Source: Micromonospora craniellae
Lineage (GTDB): Bacteria; Actinomycetota; Actinomycetes; Mycobacteriales; Micromonosporaceae
NCBI RefSeq assembly: GCF_014764405.1
Contig: NZ_CP061725.1
Location: 5,022,001-5,086,000 of the forward strand
Length of the DNA stretch: 64,000 bases
Direction of reading: 5' to 3'
Shown: positions 1 through 9,173 of the stretch, piece after piece
How positions within the stretch are numbered: the stretch's first letter is position 1
How the letters are laid out: the number at the start of each line of letters is the position of its first letter
Translations under genes and position numbers: made by a program
Notes under the pieces: model-generated
Databases searched by the model: none
What the model saw: the letters and a program-made list of their open reading frames with translations, nothing else
Told to the model about the DNA's origin: nothing

Positions 1-81
1 CCGGTCTGCGTGCGTCAGTTGGAGTTGCCGCTCCACAAGGAATTCTTCACCCTCGGTGATGCCCGCGTGTGTAACGGGTGA
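1..81 (+). CDS. C-terminal end of an unidentified gene (partial)
   Basis: An open frame runs from base 1 for 26 codons (ending ...GDARVCNG) to a TGA at 79-81. It could be the tail of a gene starting outside the window, about 100 bases before the Rhs gene. It is too short to recognise, and a chance open frame in high-GC DNA is equally possible. Confidence 0.25.
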   Translation, partial: PVCVRQLELPLHKEFFTLGDARVCNG

Positions 82-183
82 CGATGTCTGGTTTGTGGTT
101 GCAGCTTGTGACCGACCTTTACATCGGTGGTTCGGCATCCTTACAGTTCGGGCATCGACTGGCTTGATCACGGGGGTGGCCGG

Positions 184-1401
184 GTGGCTGGCGTCTGCAT
201 GGGTACGGCGCGGCGTTGGTGGATAGCGGCGTTGGTGTCGATGTTGGTGACGTCGGCGCTGGTAGCGCCCACCCGGGTCGAGGCGGCTGCGCCGAAGTCG
301 GCGGTGGCCTGTGAGGACGAGCAGCCGGACGCCGATTCCGCGGGGCGGATGGTCGGGACGTGTGGTCGGCGGGTGGAGATCCTCGCCGAACGTACCGAGT
401 GGTCGCAGACGTTCGTGAACGTCGACGGTTCGCGCACGTTGGAGCAGAGCATCGAGCCGACACGGGTGCGCAGGGGGAGGTCCTGGGCGCCGGTGGACAC
501 CACGCTCAAGGTCTCCGCGGAGGGGGTCACTCCCCGCGCGACGGTGTTGCCGATGGTCTTCTCACCCGGTGGTGACGCGCCGTTGGCACGGCTTCGCGAC
601 GGTGAGCGGGAATTGGCGATGACCTGGCCGGGTCGTCTACCGACGCCGGTGTTGGAGGGTGCGACCGCGATCTACCGCGGCGTCCTGCCGGACGTGGACC
701 TGCGGGTCACCGCGCAACCGATGGGTTTCTCCGAGGTGTTGGTGGTGCGGTCTCGTCAGGCGGCGGTGAGCCCTCGACTGGCGTTACTGAAGTTCGGGTT
801 GGAGACCAAGGGCGTCACGGTCGGCACGACCGGCTGGGGTGGACTCGCGGCACGCGACGGCGAGGGCGCTGCCGTGTTCGCCGCGCCGGCACCGATGATG
901 TGGGACTCCTCGGACGCGTCGGAGGCTGAGACGCCGGACGGGACGACCGAGAAGCGTTCGAGCGAGGTGAGCCCGCAGCGCAAGCCGAGTACGGCTGAAC
1001 AGCAGCGGCATCTGGATGAGGAAGCCTCGGTTCAGGCGGAGTCGCGCCGGCCGGGCGCACGTGAGTTCGTACGACGCGCGGTGATGCCGGTACGGGTCGA
1101 TGGTCAGGAGATGACGCTCGTGCCCGACAAGGCGATGCTGTCCGATCCCCGATCGAAGTTGCCGATCTACATCGACCCGTCGTGGACGGGCGGGGTCGCC
1201 AGTAACGCGTGGACGTCGGTGTGGAGCAAGCACAAGTCGAGTTCCCGGACCCCGGCGACGGCACCCGAGCCGGCCTCTGGCTGGAGAAGATCTCCCACGC
1301 GGGGCTCGTTGGCACCACCAGCAGCGTGCCGGACATCGAGTTCACCCCCGTGCAGAAAGCCAACCGGGTCGACGCGATCGGCGACCATTCGCTGGCGATG
1401 A
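184..1401 (+). pseudogene. N-terminal fragment of a secreted Rhs/YD-repeat protein
   Basis: This is the export and N-terminal shell region of a large actinobacterial Rhs protein. A basic start (GTARRWW) is followed by a hydrophobic stretch (IAALVSMLVTSALVA) and a likely cleavage site near VEAAA. The family-like text runs to YIDPSWTGGVASNAW and WSKHKSSS at about base 1240. From there to the stop at 1401 the frame gives unrelated low-complexity residues, because the next true part of the protein lies in the frame opened at 1209. In related proteins I recall several hundred residues between these two pieces, so an internal deletion with frameshift is inferred. The start is uncertain: GTG 184, ATG 199 and GTG 127 are all in frame, and 184 has a G-rich stretch upstream. 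Confidence 0.65.
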
Positions 1402-4400
1402 ACTGGATGCGGATCGCCCGGATCCGTACCGAGTCCGGCGGCACCATCAGCGTCACCTACTCCGACACCGACTGCGCCGCCGACCAGCCCAAACCCAATC
1501 CAGCGACCAACACACGCCGCTGCTACCCGGTGATCTGGGAACCCGAAGGCCACAGCACGCCGGTCACCGACTGGTTCCACAAGTACGTCGTCACCACGAT
1601 CTACGAAGCGGACAACACCGGCGGCGCCCCACCACAGGGCAGCCCCCGCGTCGTCTACTCCTACAACTACTTCGACGCCGCCTGGCACTACAACGACGAC
1701 GACGGAATCATCGACAAGAAGAGCAAGACCTGGTCCGACTGGCGCGGCTACGGCCGAGTCGAAGTCACCGTCGGGGACCCCGGCGAGCAGAGCGCCACCG
1801 AGACCCGCTACTTCCAAGGCATGCACGGAGACCGGGCCTCCACCACCGCCGGTGACCGTCGCACCGTCACGATCGACGGCATCACCGACCACGACTACTA
1901 CGCCGGCATGGTCCGGGAGGAGAAGAACCTGAACGGTCCCGGCGGCCAGGTCGTGTCCCGGGTGACCAACGAACCCTGGGCCTCCGGTGCCACCGCCACC
2001 CGCACCATCAACGGCGACACCGTCACCGCCCGGTTCACCAGGATCGCCACCGTCCGTTCCTACACCTCCCTCGATGCCGGGCGCGGTGAGCGTGCCACCG
2101 GCACGACCACCACCTACGACGCCTACGGCATGGCCACCGCCGTCGACGACCACGGCCATGACGGCGTCGACGGCGACGAACAATGCACCAAGATCAGCTA
2201 CACGCCACGCAACGACAACATCTGGCTCATGGACCGCCCCCACCGGACGCAGACCTACGCCGTCAAATGCGCCGACACCGGGGGCGCCCTCACCGAGAGC
2301 CAGGTCATCGGGGAGACCCGAACCTCCTACGACGGCAACTCCTTCGGCACCGCCCCCACCCGTGGTCTGACCACCCGAACGGAGGAGATGGCCACCTGGA
2401 ACGGCGGCACCCCCACGTTCACCACCACCGGCCAGGCCGGCTACGACGCCCACGGGCGCATCACCTCGTCGCGTGACGCGATGAACAGTGAGACCAGGAC
2501 CGCCTATACGCCGGTCACCGGCGGACCGGTCACCTCAATCAAGATCACCAACGCGATGCTGCACGAGACCACCACCACGGTGTCACCGGCCTGGGGCTCG
2601 GTCACCAGCAGCGTCGACGCCAACGGCAAGCGCACCGACCTGGCCTTCGACGGCCTGGGCCGAATCACCCGGGTCTGGCTACCCGACCGCGACAAGGCCA
2701 CCGATCCGGCCAGCGTGGCCATGGACTACCGGATCCAGAACACCGCCGCCAGCTACGTCGCCACGTCCCGGCTCAACGCCGCCAGCGGCTACGTGACCTC
2801 CTACGCCCTCTACGACGGCCTCCTGAGGCCCCGCCAGACCCAAGCGTCCTCCCCGTCCGGAGGACGCCTGCTCACCGAGGCGTTCTACGACTCGGCCGGA
2901 CGGACGAAGACCGCCTTCGGCGCCTACCACACCACCGGAAGCGCTGGCGGCACGCTGGTCACGGCCACCGAACGAGCCCTGGTGCCCACGCAGACGCGGA
3001 CCGACTACGACGGCGCTGGCCGGGTCACCGCCTCCGTTTTCCAGCCGTATGACGTGGAGCGTTGGCGGACCAGGACCTACTACGCCGGTGACCGTACCGA
3101 CATCACTCCGCCCAACGGCGGGACCGCGACGTCCACCGTCACCGACGCCCGCGACAGGGTCGTCCAGCTGCGCCAGTACCACGGCGCCGCTCCCACCCCG
3201 ACCGTCGCCGGCAGTTGGGACACCACCACCTACGCCTACAACCGCAAGGGCCAGACCGCGAGCATCACCGACGCCGCCGGCAACGAGTGGAAGTACACCT
3301 ACGACCTGCGCGGACGGCAGATCACGACCGAGGACCCCGATCGGGGCGCCACCACCCTCTCCTACGACAACGCCGGCCGGGTAACCACCACCACAGACGC
3401 CCGGCAAAAGAAGATCGCCTATCTGTACGACCCGCTCAACCGTAAGCGTGCCGCCTACGACAACCAGGTCGGCGGCACCATGCGTGCGCAGTGGATCTAC
3501 GACACCCTGGCCAAGGGCTACCTGACCCAATCCACCCGCTTCCTGCCCGGCGGCGTCAACTACCAGGTCAAGGTCACCGGATACAACGACACCTACCAGC
3601 CGGAGGGTACGCAGTACATCATCCCCACCTCCGAGACCGGCCTCGGCGGCACCTACAACTACACCAACACCTGGAACCCCGACGGCTCTCCCGCCTCACT
3701 CGTCCTGCCCTCCACCCGATCCGACCTCGGCGCCGAAACACTTCTGTACGGCTACAGCAACCTGGGGCTACCAACGACACTTCGCACGCTGACGGGCAGC
3801 ACCACCACCAGCTACGTCGACGAAACGACCTACAACGCCCTCGGCCAACTCGACGAGTACGACCTGCACACCGGCAGCGGCGGACACGTCTGGCAGCGCT
3901 TCACCCGCGAGCTCGAAACCGGGCGACTCACCGGTCTGCGCACCGTCCGCGACAGCGTCGCCCCCCACACCCTCGCCGACACCCGCTACACCTACGACCC
4001 CGCCGGCAACATCACCAAGATCGCCGATACGGCGCCCGACCCGGTCGACGACACCCAGTGCTTCACCTACGACCATCTCCGCCGACTCACCCACGCCTGG
4101 ACACCGGCGTCAAGTGACTGCACCGCCACGCGCAACGCCGCGAACCTCGGCGGCCCCGCACCCTACTGGCACTCCTGGACCTTCGACACCGTCGGCAACC
4201 GCACGAAGCAGAACGTCCACACCACCACCGGCACCAGCACCACCGACTACCACTACCCGGCAGCCGGCTCTCCCCGCCCCCACGCGCTGACCTCCACCAC
4301 CGGCGCCAAGACCGGCACCTACACCTACAACGCGACCGGAGACACGCTCACCCGTCCCGCCTCATCAGGCACACAAACCCTGACCTGGGACGAGGAAGGG

Positions 4401-6251
4401 CTCCTCGAAACCACCACCGACACCACCGGCCAAACCCGCTACATCTACGACGCCGACGGCAACCGCATCATCCGCCGCGACCCCACCGGCGCCACCCTCT
4501 ACCTCCCCGGCCAGGAAATCCGCTACACCAACGCCACCGGCGCCAACACCTGCACCCGCTACTACACCCACGCCAGCCGCACCATCGCCTCCCGCACCAC
4601 CAGCGGACTCACCTGGCTCAACGAGGACCACCAAGGCACCCAGAACATCGCCATCGACGCCGTCACCCAGGTCGCCACCACCCGCCGCCAAACCCCCTAC
4701 GGCGAACCCCGCAGCACCCAACCGACCTGGCCGAACCTCAAAGGCTTCGTCAACGGCGACACCGAACCCACCGGCCTCACCCGACTCGGCGCACGCCACT
4801 ACGACCCCGCCACCGGCCGGTTCATCTCCGTCGACCCCATCCAAGACATGGCCCAGCCACAGCAATGGCACGGCTACTCCTACGCCAACAACAACCCCAC
4901 CACCTTCAGCGACCCCAGCGGCCTCTACGCCACCGGCGACAACGAAGGCCACGTCCGCGACTACAGCCCCAAACGCGGCGTCCACAAAATCGTCGACCAC
5001 ACCCCGAAGACCAGAAACACCACCGCCCCGCGCCCGCCCATCGTCATCGTGAACACCCCGAACTACAAGGTGACCATCGAAGACGACGGAAAGGTGTACG
5101 TCAGCACCTACCCGGTGCCGCCTGGCATAAGTGGCACCAAGGTCGCCAAGCTGCTCGGCGAATGGTGTGATGCTAGTGGATCACAGTGTGATCAGCACTT
5201 CTACTGCGGAACCATCCTGACCTGCGACGAACTATCTTCTGACCAAGCGGCAGTAATGGCCCTCTACAGCATCTGCAGCACGGGAGAGTGTAGCCACTCG
5301 GTTCGGATCGCGATCAGCGATGACGAACGACTCATCAACCTGCTGGCCGAAGGGCTATTCGATAGCGGCGGTGGAGCAGCGCCGGGCGCACGAGGCAGCA
5401 TGGCTGGGGCGGGTGGCCGAACCGGATACAAGGCGAAACTATCCGGCTGCCAGGGCTCGAACAGCTTTATACCCGGAACCCATGTTTTGATGGCCGACGG
5501 CACCACCAAGCCGATCGAAGACATAAAGGTTGGCGACCTCGTACTCGCCACCGATCCCGACCCCGAGACCGGGAAGACCAACGAACGGCTCGTGACGCAC
5601 GTCATCAACAGCGAAGGGCTCAAGGAACTCGTTGCGATCACTGTTGCCGCCGATCCGAATTCCGGACACGCTGAAGAGATCGTCGCCACCGGCAGCCACC
5701 CGTTCTGGTTGGAGAAACTCCGGCGGTGGTTCGACGCCAAGGATCTACGCGTCGGTGACCTGTTCAGGACCTCTTCCGGCACCTATATCCAAGTCGCTGC
5801 GGTTCGCATGTGGAGCCAGCACCAGACGGTGCACAACCTCACCGTCGCAGACACCCACACGTACTATGTGCTCGCCGGCAAAACCCCGGTCCTCGTGCAC
5901 AACACGGGCGGCTGCATCCCTGCGCTGCGTAGCTGGCAGAGTGAGCGATTCCAGTTCGGCAACCAGCAATTCCTGCTTGACAAGAGAGGCATGGAGCACA
6001 TCCTGACGCGGCATCATCCTGCCCACTGGGACGGCTCAGTGAAGGCGCAGCAGAGCTTCTTTGACCGCTCCATGTCTGTAGAGGATGTGCAGGGTGCGAT
6101 CGGCTCGGTTATGCGGCAGAACCGGGATGCGCTGGTACAGCGTGGAGGGCGAGGCATGTATCAGATCCAGGGAAATGTGAACGGCGTGGATTACGTACTC
6201 GGAGTCAATAATGGTCGCGTGGGCCAGTTCTATCAATTGCCGGGTAAGTGA
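1209..6251 (+). CDS. Rhs/YD-repeat polymorphic toxin: core, Hint domain and C-terminal toxin
   Basis: This is the main body of an Rhs toxin, about 1,680 residues. True homology begins near base 1240 (FPDPGDGTRAGLWLEKIS). YD repeats follow through about residue 1,150, with many YDxxGR and YTYNxxG units. The Rhs core motif lies near 4,790-4,920 (RLGARHYDPATGRFISVDP, then NNNPTTFSDPSG). A divergent spacer leads to a Hint autoprocessing domain (about residues 1,414-1,568) ending in LVHN, and then a toxin of about 110 residues. In such proteins the YD shell encloses the toxin, which is released by cleavage and used against competing cells. The N-terminal export part is in another frame upstream, so this copy probably is not exported unless the frame is restored. 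The 5' start at 1209 is only the first in-frame GTG and is not a natural start. Confidence 0.8.
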   Translation: MDVGVEQAQVEFPDPGDGTRAGLWLEKISHAGLVGTTSSVPDIEFTPVQKANRVDAIGDHSLAMNWMRIARIRTESGGTISVTYSDTDCAADQPKPNPATNTRRCYPVIWEPEGHSTPVTDWFHKYVVTTIYEADNTGGAPPQGSPRVVYSYNYFDAAWHYNDDDGIIDKKSKTWSDWRGYGRVEVTVGDPGEQSATETRYFQGMHGDRASTTAGDRRTVTIDGITDHDYYAGMVREEKNLNGPGGQVVSRVTNEPWASGATATRTINGDTVTARFTRIATVRSYTSLDAGRGERATGTTTTYDAYGMATAVDDHGHDGVDGDEQCTKISYTPRNDNIWLMDRPHRTQTYAVKCADTGGALTESQVIGETRTSYDGNSFGTAPTRGLTTRTEEMATWNGGTPTFTTTGQAGYDAHGRITSSRDAMNSETRTAYTPVTGGPVTSIKITNAMLHETTTTVSPAWGSVTSSVDANGKRTDLAFDGLGRITRVWLPDRDKATDPASVAMDYRIQNTAASYVATSRLNAASGYVTSYALYDGLLRPRQTQASSPSGGRLLTEAFYDSAGRTKTAFGAYHTTGSAGGTLVTATERALVPTQTRTDYDGAGRVTASVFQPYDVERWRTRTYYAGDRTDITPPNGGTATSTVTDARDRVVQLRQYHGAAPTPTVAGSWDTTTYAYNRKGQTASITDAAGNEWKYTYDLRGRQITTEDPDRGATTLSYDNAGRVTTTTDARQKKIAYLYDPLNRKRAAYDNQVGGTMRAQWIYDTLAKGYLTQSTRFLPGGVNYQVKVTGYNDTYQPEGTQYIIPTSETGLGGTYNYTNTWNPDGSPASLVLPSTRSDLGAETLLYGYSNLGLPTTLRTLTGSTTTSYVDETTYNALGQLDEYDLHTGSGGHVWQRFTRELETGRLTGLRTVRDSVAPHTLADTRYTYDPAGNITKIADTAPDPVDDTQCFTYDHLRRLTHAWTPASSDCTATRNAANLGGPAPYWHSWTFDTVGNRTKQNVHTTTGTSTTDYHYPAAGSPRPHALTSTTGAKTGTYTYNATGDTLTRPASSGTQTLTWDEEGLLETTTDTTGQTRYIYDADGNRIIRRDPTGATLYLPGQEIRYTNATGANTCTRYYTHASRTIASRTTSGLTWLNEDHQGTQNIAIDAVTQVATTRRQTPYGEPRSTQPTWPNLKGFVNGDTEPTGLTRLGARHYDPATGRFISVDPIQDMAQPQQWHGYSYANNNPTTFSDPSGLYATGDNEGHVRDYSPKRGVHKIVDHTPKTRNTTAPRPPIVIVNTPNYKVTIEDDGKVYVSTYPVPPGISGTKVAKLLGEWCDASGSQCDQHFYCGTILTCDELSSDQAAVMALYSICSTGECSHSVRIAISDDERLINLLAEGLFDSGGGAAPGARGSMAGAGGRTGYKAKLSGCQGSNSFIPGTHVLMADGTTKPIEDIKVGDLVLATDPDPETGKTNERLVTHVINSEGLKELVAITVAADPNSGHAEEIVATGSHPFWLEKLRRWFDAKDLRVGDLFRTSSGTYIQVAAVRMWSQHQTVHNLTVADTHTYYVLAGKTPVLVHNTGGCIPALRSWQSERFQFGNQQFLLDKRGMEHILTRHHPAHWDGSVKAQQSFFDRSMSVEDVQGAIGSVMRQNRDALVQRGGRGMYQIQGNVNGVDYVLGVNNGRVGQFYQLPGK
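5448..5910 (+). other. Hint (hedgehog/intein-like) autoprocessing domain within the Rhs protein
   Basis: The segment has the pattern of the pretoxin-Hint domain: SFIPGTHVLMADGTTKPIED, then VGDLVLATDP, then ATGSHPFW (block with the conserved TxxH-like His), and VADTHTYYVLAGKTPVLVHN at the end. Such domains cleave the chain next to the final His-Asn and free the toxin. In the relatives I remember, a Cys sits directly before the NSF motif. Here the text reads CQGSNSF, so that place is Ser and the nearest Cys is three residues earlier. Whether this still cleaves is unknown. Confidence 0.75.
5911..6251 (+). other. C-terminal toxin domain of the Rhs protein, possibly a BECR/EndoU-like RNase
   Basis: About 110 residues follow the Hint domain. 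Visible features are LDKRGMEHILTRHHPAHWDG, a region around MSVEDVQGAIGSV, and a beta-rich end with VNGVDYVLGVNNGRVGQFY. A His-rich N-terminal motif followed by a short antiparallel sheet recalls the barnase-EndoU-colicin-RelE group of metal-independent RNases. This is a guess from pattern, and I do not recognise the exact family. Its position after Hint and directly before a small gene is the standard place for a toxin tip. Confidence 0.45.
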
Positions 6252-6252
6252 G

Positions 6253-6702
6253 ATGTTGGCTGTCAATTCTTTTATCAGACTCCCTAATGGATCGTTTGTG
6301 CACGTCGATTCATATGGGGAACGTCCAGCAGATCCAGACTATGTCGAGGGCGCGATCGAGATCGTTGCGGATGGCGTGGAGATCGTTGGTCAACGGGAAT
6401 GGGACTACGTCGATCAACTTTGGTCCTATCTGGCGGATGCTTTGGAGCGGCTCCGGGCGGATGGGACCGCGAGCACTTACTATCCGGATCAGCCGATTCG
6501 GATTGATTTCTCGGTGCAGGGGTCCCGTGTTCTTATTTCTTCTACTGCGGGAGACCATGTGCGTCGGGCCAGCGTCAATCGAACTGAGTTCGACGAGGTC
6601 TTCAGTGCGGCTGGCCGACGTTTCTTCGATCGAATCTCAGAGATTGTCCCGGTGAATTCTGATGGCTACGCAGCGGCCCGCTCCAAGCTGGTGAATGGCT
6701 GA
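6253..6702 (+). CDS. Putative immunity protein for the Rhs toxin
   Basis: A 149-residue protein whose ATG lies one base after the Rhs stop codon, so the two are very likely co-translated. It is acidic, has no signal peptide or membrane segment, and contains WDYVDQLWSYLADALERL (probable helix) followed by short strands. A small acidic cytoplasmic protein directly behind a polymorphic toxin tip is the usual arrangement of a cognate immunity protein. No known immunity family is recognised. The codons here are less GC-biased than in the fab or serS regions, as in the toxin tip, which suggests that the two arrived together. Confidence 0.6.
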   Translation: MLAVNSFIRLPNGSFVHVDSYGERPADPDYVEGAIEIVADGVEIVGQREWDYVDQLWSYLADALERLRADGTASTYYPDQPIRIDFSVQGSRVLISSTAGDHVRRASVNRTEFDEVFSAAGRRFFDRISEIVPVNSDGYAAARSKLVNG

Positions 6703-6846
6703 GCTTCCCGTTGATCGAGCAACCCAGCGTTGCTGTGCGTAGCGGTGTCGGCGTCGTCGCCTGTGCTGGATCGTGGACGGTGCCGTCAGGGTTGCCGTCA
6801 AGTAAAAGCATCGATCGATGAGTGTCGATCAATGTGGCTGGGTGGT

Positions 6847-6924
6847 CAGCTGAGATTGGTCACCCAGGCACGTCAGCGGCTGGGCGCCGAGCCGGTGAAG
6901 ATGTTGTTCGACAGGGCGTGCGTG
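6847..6924 (+). pseudogene. Possible scrap of another transposase next to the ISAs1 end
   Basis: The translation QLRLVTQARQRLGAEPVKML and then FDRAC resembles, from memory, the N-terminal third of IS4-type transposases of actinomycetes. It stops exactly where the putative ISAs1 end (CAGGGT at 6925) begins, so it may be an older element interrupted by ISAs1. The evidence is weak because only about 25 residues can be compared. Confidence 0.3.
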
Positions 6925-7727
6925 CAGGGTCATTGCGTGTTGAGATAAGGGCTGGTCACGGCCTGTATCAGGTCGTGTGACCGGCGGTCAGCGCGTCGGT
7001 TGGCGCGGGCGATGTTGGTTTCGCCGTTGACGCGGTGCCAGCCAATCGCGGTGTTACGCAAGGTGGCCATGATGGCAGGTCCGGTCCCGGTCCGGGCTTG
7101 ATGTAGATCTTCACGGAACGTGACATCTCTGACGTTGTGGACCTGGTTCTCGATCAACCACTCTGCCCTCGCCCACCTCTGCAGGTCAGCGGGCTGAGTG
7201 TCGGCGGCGGTCAGGGACGTGACCAGGTAGGCGGTCTCCCTGCTGGTCTTGCCGTCCACGGTGCGGGTGCGGATGATCCGGGCGGCCTGCTGGGCGTGCG
7301 GGAAGGCGATCCCGCCCGGGGTTTGCAGGGTGACCGCCTTGACCGTGCGGGTTTCCTTACGGCCGTGACCGCGGTCGCGGGTGCGGTCGCCGACGGGGAT
7401 GTGTGCCCAGGCAATGGTCTTGAGCTGGGCATGAAGGGTGGGCCGGTTGCCCTTGGCCTGCAGGAGAAGGTGTGCTCCGCGGCTGGTGACCTGCTCGGCG
7501 TGACCGGTCTGGGTGTGCATCGCGTCGGCGACGAACAGGACCCCGGTCAGGCTGCCCAGGACTTTCTCGACGGCGTCGAGCAGGGGTGTGAAGGCGGGGA
7601 TTTCGTTGCTCTTCGCGTCAACGGTGACCTGGGCCAGGACGATGCCGGTGCTGGTGTCCAGCGCGGACAGCAGGTGCACCTGGCGGCCTTCGGGCAGGCG
7701 GGCGCCCCGCAAGGTCTTGCCGTCGAC
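6925..7727 (-). mobile_element. Truncated ISAs1-family insertion sequence
   Basis: This is the 3' part of an ISAs1-type element, from a terminal CAGGGT at 6925 to the join with the ISL3-like element near 7727. The other end and its inverted repeat are not found beyond the ISL3 element: sequence after 9173 does not continue the transposase. The join was therefore not a simple insertion, or a deletion followed it. Confidence 0.6.
6930..7727 (-). pseudogene. ISAs1-family transposase, N-terminally truncated
   Basis: The frame encodes the DDE catalytic half of an ISAs1-type transposase: RGARLPEGRQVHLLSALDT, then FVADAMHTQTGHAEQV (second catalytic Asp), LLQAKGNRPTL, and RAEWLIENQVHNVRDVTFRED, which carries the catalytic Glu. 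The text can be followed back to a VDG ending at about 7727, where the family normally continues VDGKTLRG. There it meets the end of the ISL3-like element, and the first about 100 residues are missing. The downstream terminus of this element is probably the CAGGGTCATTGCG at 6925. The gene is dead as it stands. Confidence 0.8.
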
Positions 7728-9173
7728 GGCTCTTCGAAGTTAAGCGGGGTTCAGGTGTCCGCGGTGGCGGCGGGTGGTGGCGGTGCGGGTCCGTAGTCGC
7801 TGGTTCTCTGGGTTCCGGAATCCGTAGGCGTCGCGGGCGACGGTTTTGCTGACGCGGTTGGCGCCTTCGGAGCCGGCGTTGGTGATGCCGGTGTGCAGGA
7901 ACGCGTGGATCTCGGGCCGCCAGGTCTCGATCGTGGTCGCGAGGCGGTGCAGTTCGAGTAGGTCAGTGGCGGCGCAGCGGGCGTAGAAGCGATGTAGCAG
8001 CCGGGCGATGGTTTCCCGATCCGGGTGGGTGCGGGCGAGCGCGAGCAGGTCGAGGAGGTCCTCTTTCGCGTTCCAGGCGGCCAGGATCGGTCTGCCGATC
8101 GTCGTCGGCAGGTTGCTGAGAGTGTCAACCAGCCGGTCGACGTGTTCGGCGCGTAACCGGGCTGCTGACCTGGTCAGCCGGTTGCGTTGTTGCCATTCCG
8201 GGTCGGTGGCGCGGCCCCGGCGGCCGCGGTGGGTCATCGTCATGCGGCGGCGGACCTCGGTGACGGCCCGGTTGGCCATGGACTACGTGGAAGTGGTCCA
8301 CGACCAGCAACGCGTGCGGCAGGGCCTCGCGGATCGCGGCCTTGAACACGGTGCGCATGTCGATCGCGACGGCTTGGACCTGCTCACGCCAGGCAGCGGG
8401 ACGCGCGGTCAGCCAGTCGGTCACCGCCTTGCTGGTCCGGCCTTCGACCTGGGCGAGCAGCCCTTGCCCGCCGCCGAGATCGCAGAATCCGACATGCCAG
8501 CGGTCGACGAGGGTGGTCCACGACTGCGTGACCGCGTCGAAGCTCCAGCGCGGTCTACCGCGGCGGACCTCGTCGATACCGAGCACGGCCACCGGCTCGG
8601 GTTCGGCCGGTAGCACGTCTGCGGCGTACGCAGTGAACGCCGCAGCGACGATCGGCCACGAGATGCCCAGTTCGCGGGCGGTCTGCACGATCGTGCGGTT
8701 GCCGTCGGCGACCGCAGCGCCGGCCGCCTGCCGCAGCCGGACGGTGACCCGGGCCCGTGCCGGGACCTGTGGCGCCTGCTCGGTGAACGACTTGCGGGGG
8801 CATCCGGGCTGGTCGCAATGCCAGCGTCGTTTACGCCACCGCAGCCGAGCCGTCCGCCCCGCCATCGGCAGATCTCGTGGCCGGATCGTGGTCCACTGCT
8901 TCACCCGCACGGCCCGCAACCCGCACTGCGGGCAGCATCGTGCCTGCTCATCACCGGTGGACAGGTGAACTACGGGGGAACCGTCCGGGTGCTGCTCGAC
9001 CCGATCGGCCACCAGGCCGTCCAGGCCCAGCAGCCGGGTCGTATCGTTGACCATGCTCGCAGCTCTTCACTTGTGACTATCCGACTAGACACTCAGATGA
9101 TCACTGATGAGCTGCCAGCCCTCACGCTCGGGCCGAACCCAGCCGCGAACCCCGCTCAACTTCGAAGAGCCGT
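7726..9173 (-). mobile_element. ISL3-family insertion sequence with imperfect terminal inverted repeats
   Basis: The ends at 7726-7752 and 9147-9173 are inverted copies with one mismatch in 27 bases (core ctcttcgaagttaagcgggg against its complement). The likely true tips are the GG at 7728 and CC at 9171, giving an element of about 1.44 kb. The only gene inside is a frameshifted ISL3 transposase. Eight-base target duplications, usual for ISL3, are not seen: the flanks ccgtcgac and gtgatgct differ. Confidence 0.85.
7740..9054 (-). pseudogene. ISL3-family transposase, frameshifted
   Basis: The N-terminal part (ATG at 9054) has a zinc-finger-like region (CPQCG ... HCDQPGCPRKSF), a helix-turn-helix and the first catalytic Asp in LGIDEVRRGRPRW, then VAIDMRTVFKAAI and VVDHFHVV. 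Right after DHFHVV, near base 8280, the frame shifts: the continuation ANRAVTEVRRRMTM lies in another frame and runs to the TAA at 7740-7742, within the terminal repeat. It carries the Glu-containing GSEGANRVSK motif. Comparing with the expected spacing, two bases are missing (or one is extra). There is no obvious slippery sequence, so inactivation is more likely than programmed frameshifting. Confidence 0.8.

Noticed and set aside
8260..8300. Programmed frameshifting of the ISL3 transposase
   Set aside because: ISL3 elements do not use it as far as I know, and no slippery run is present; two bases appear to be lost.
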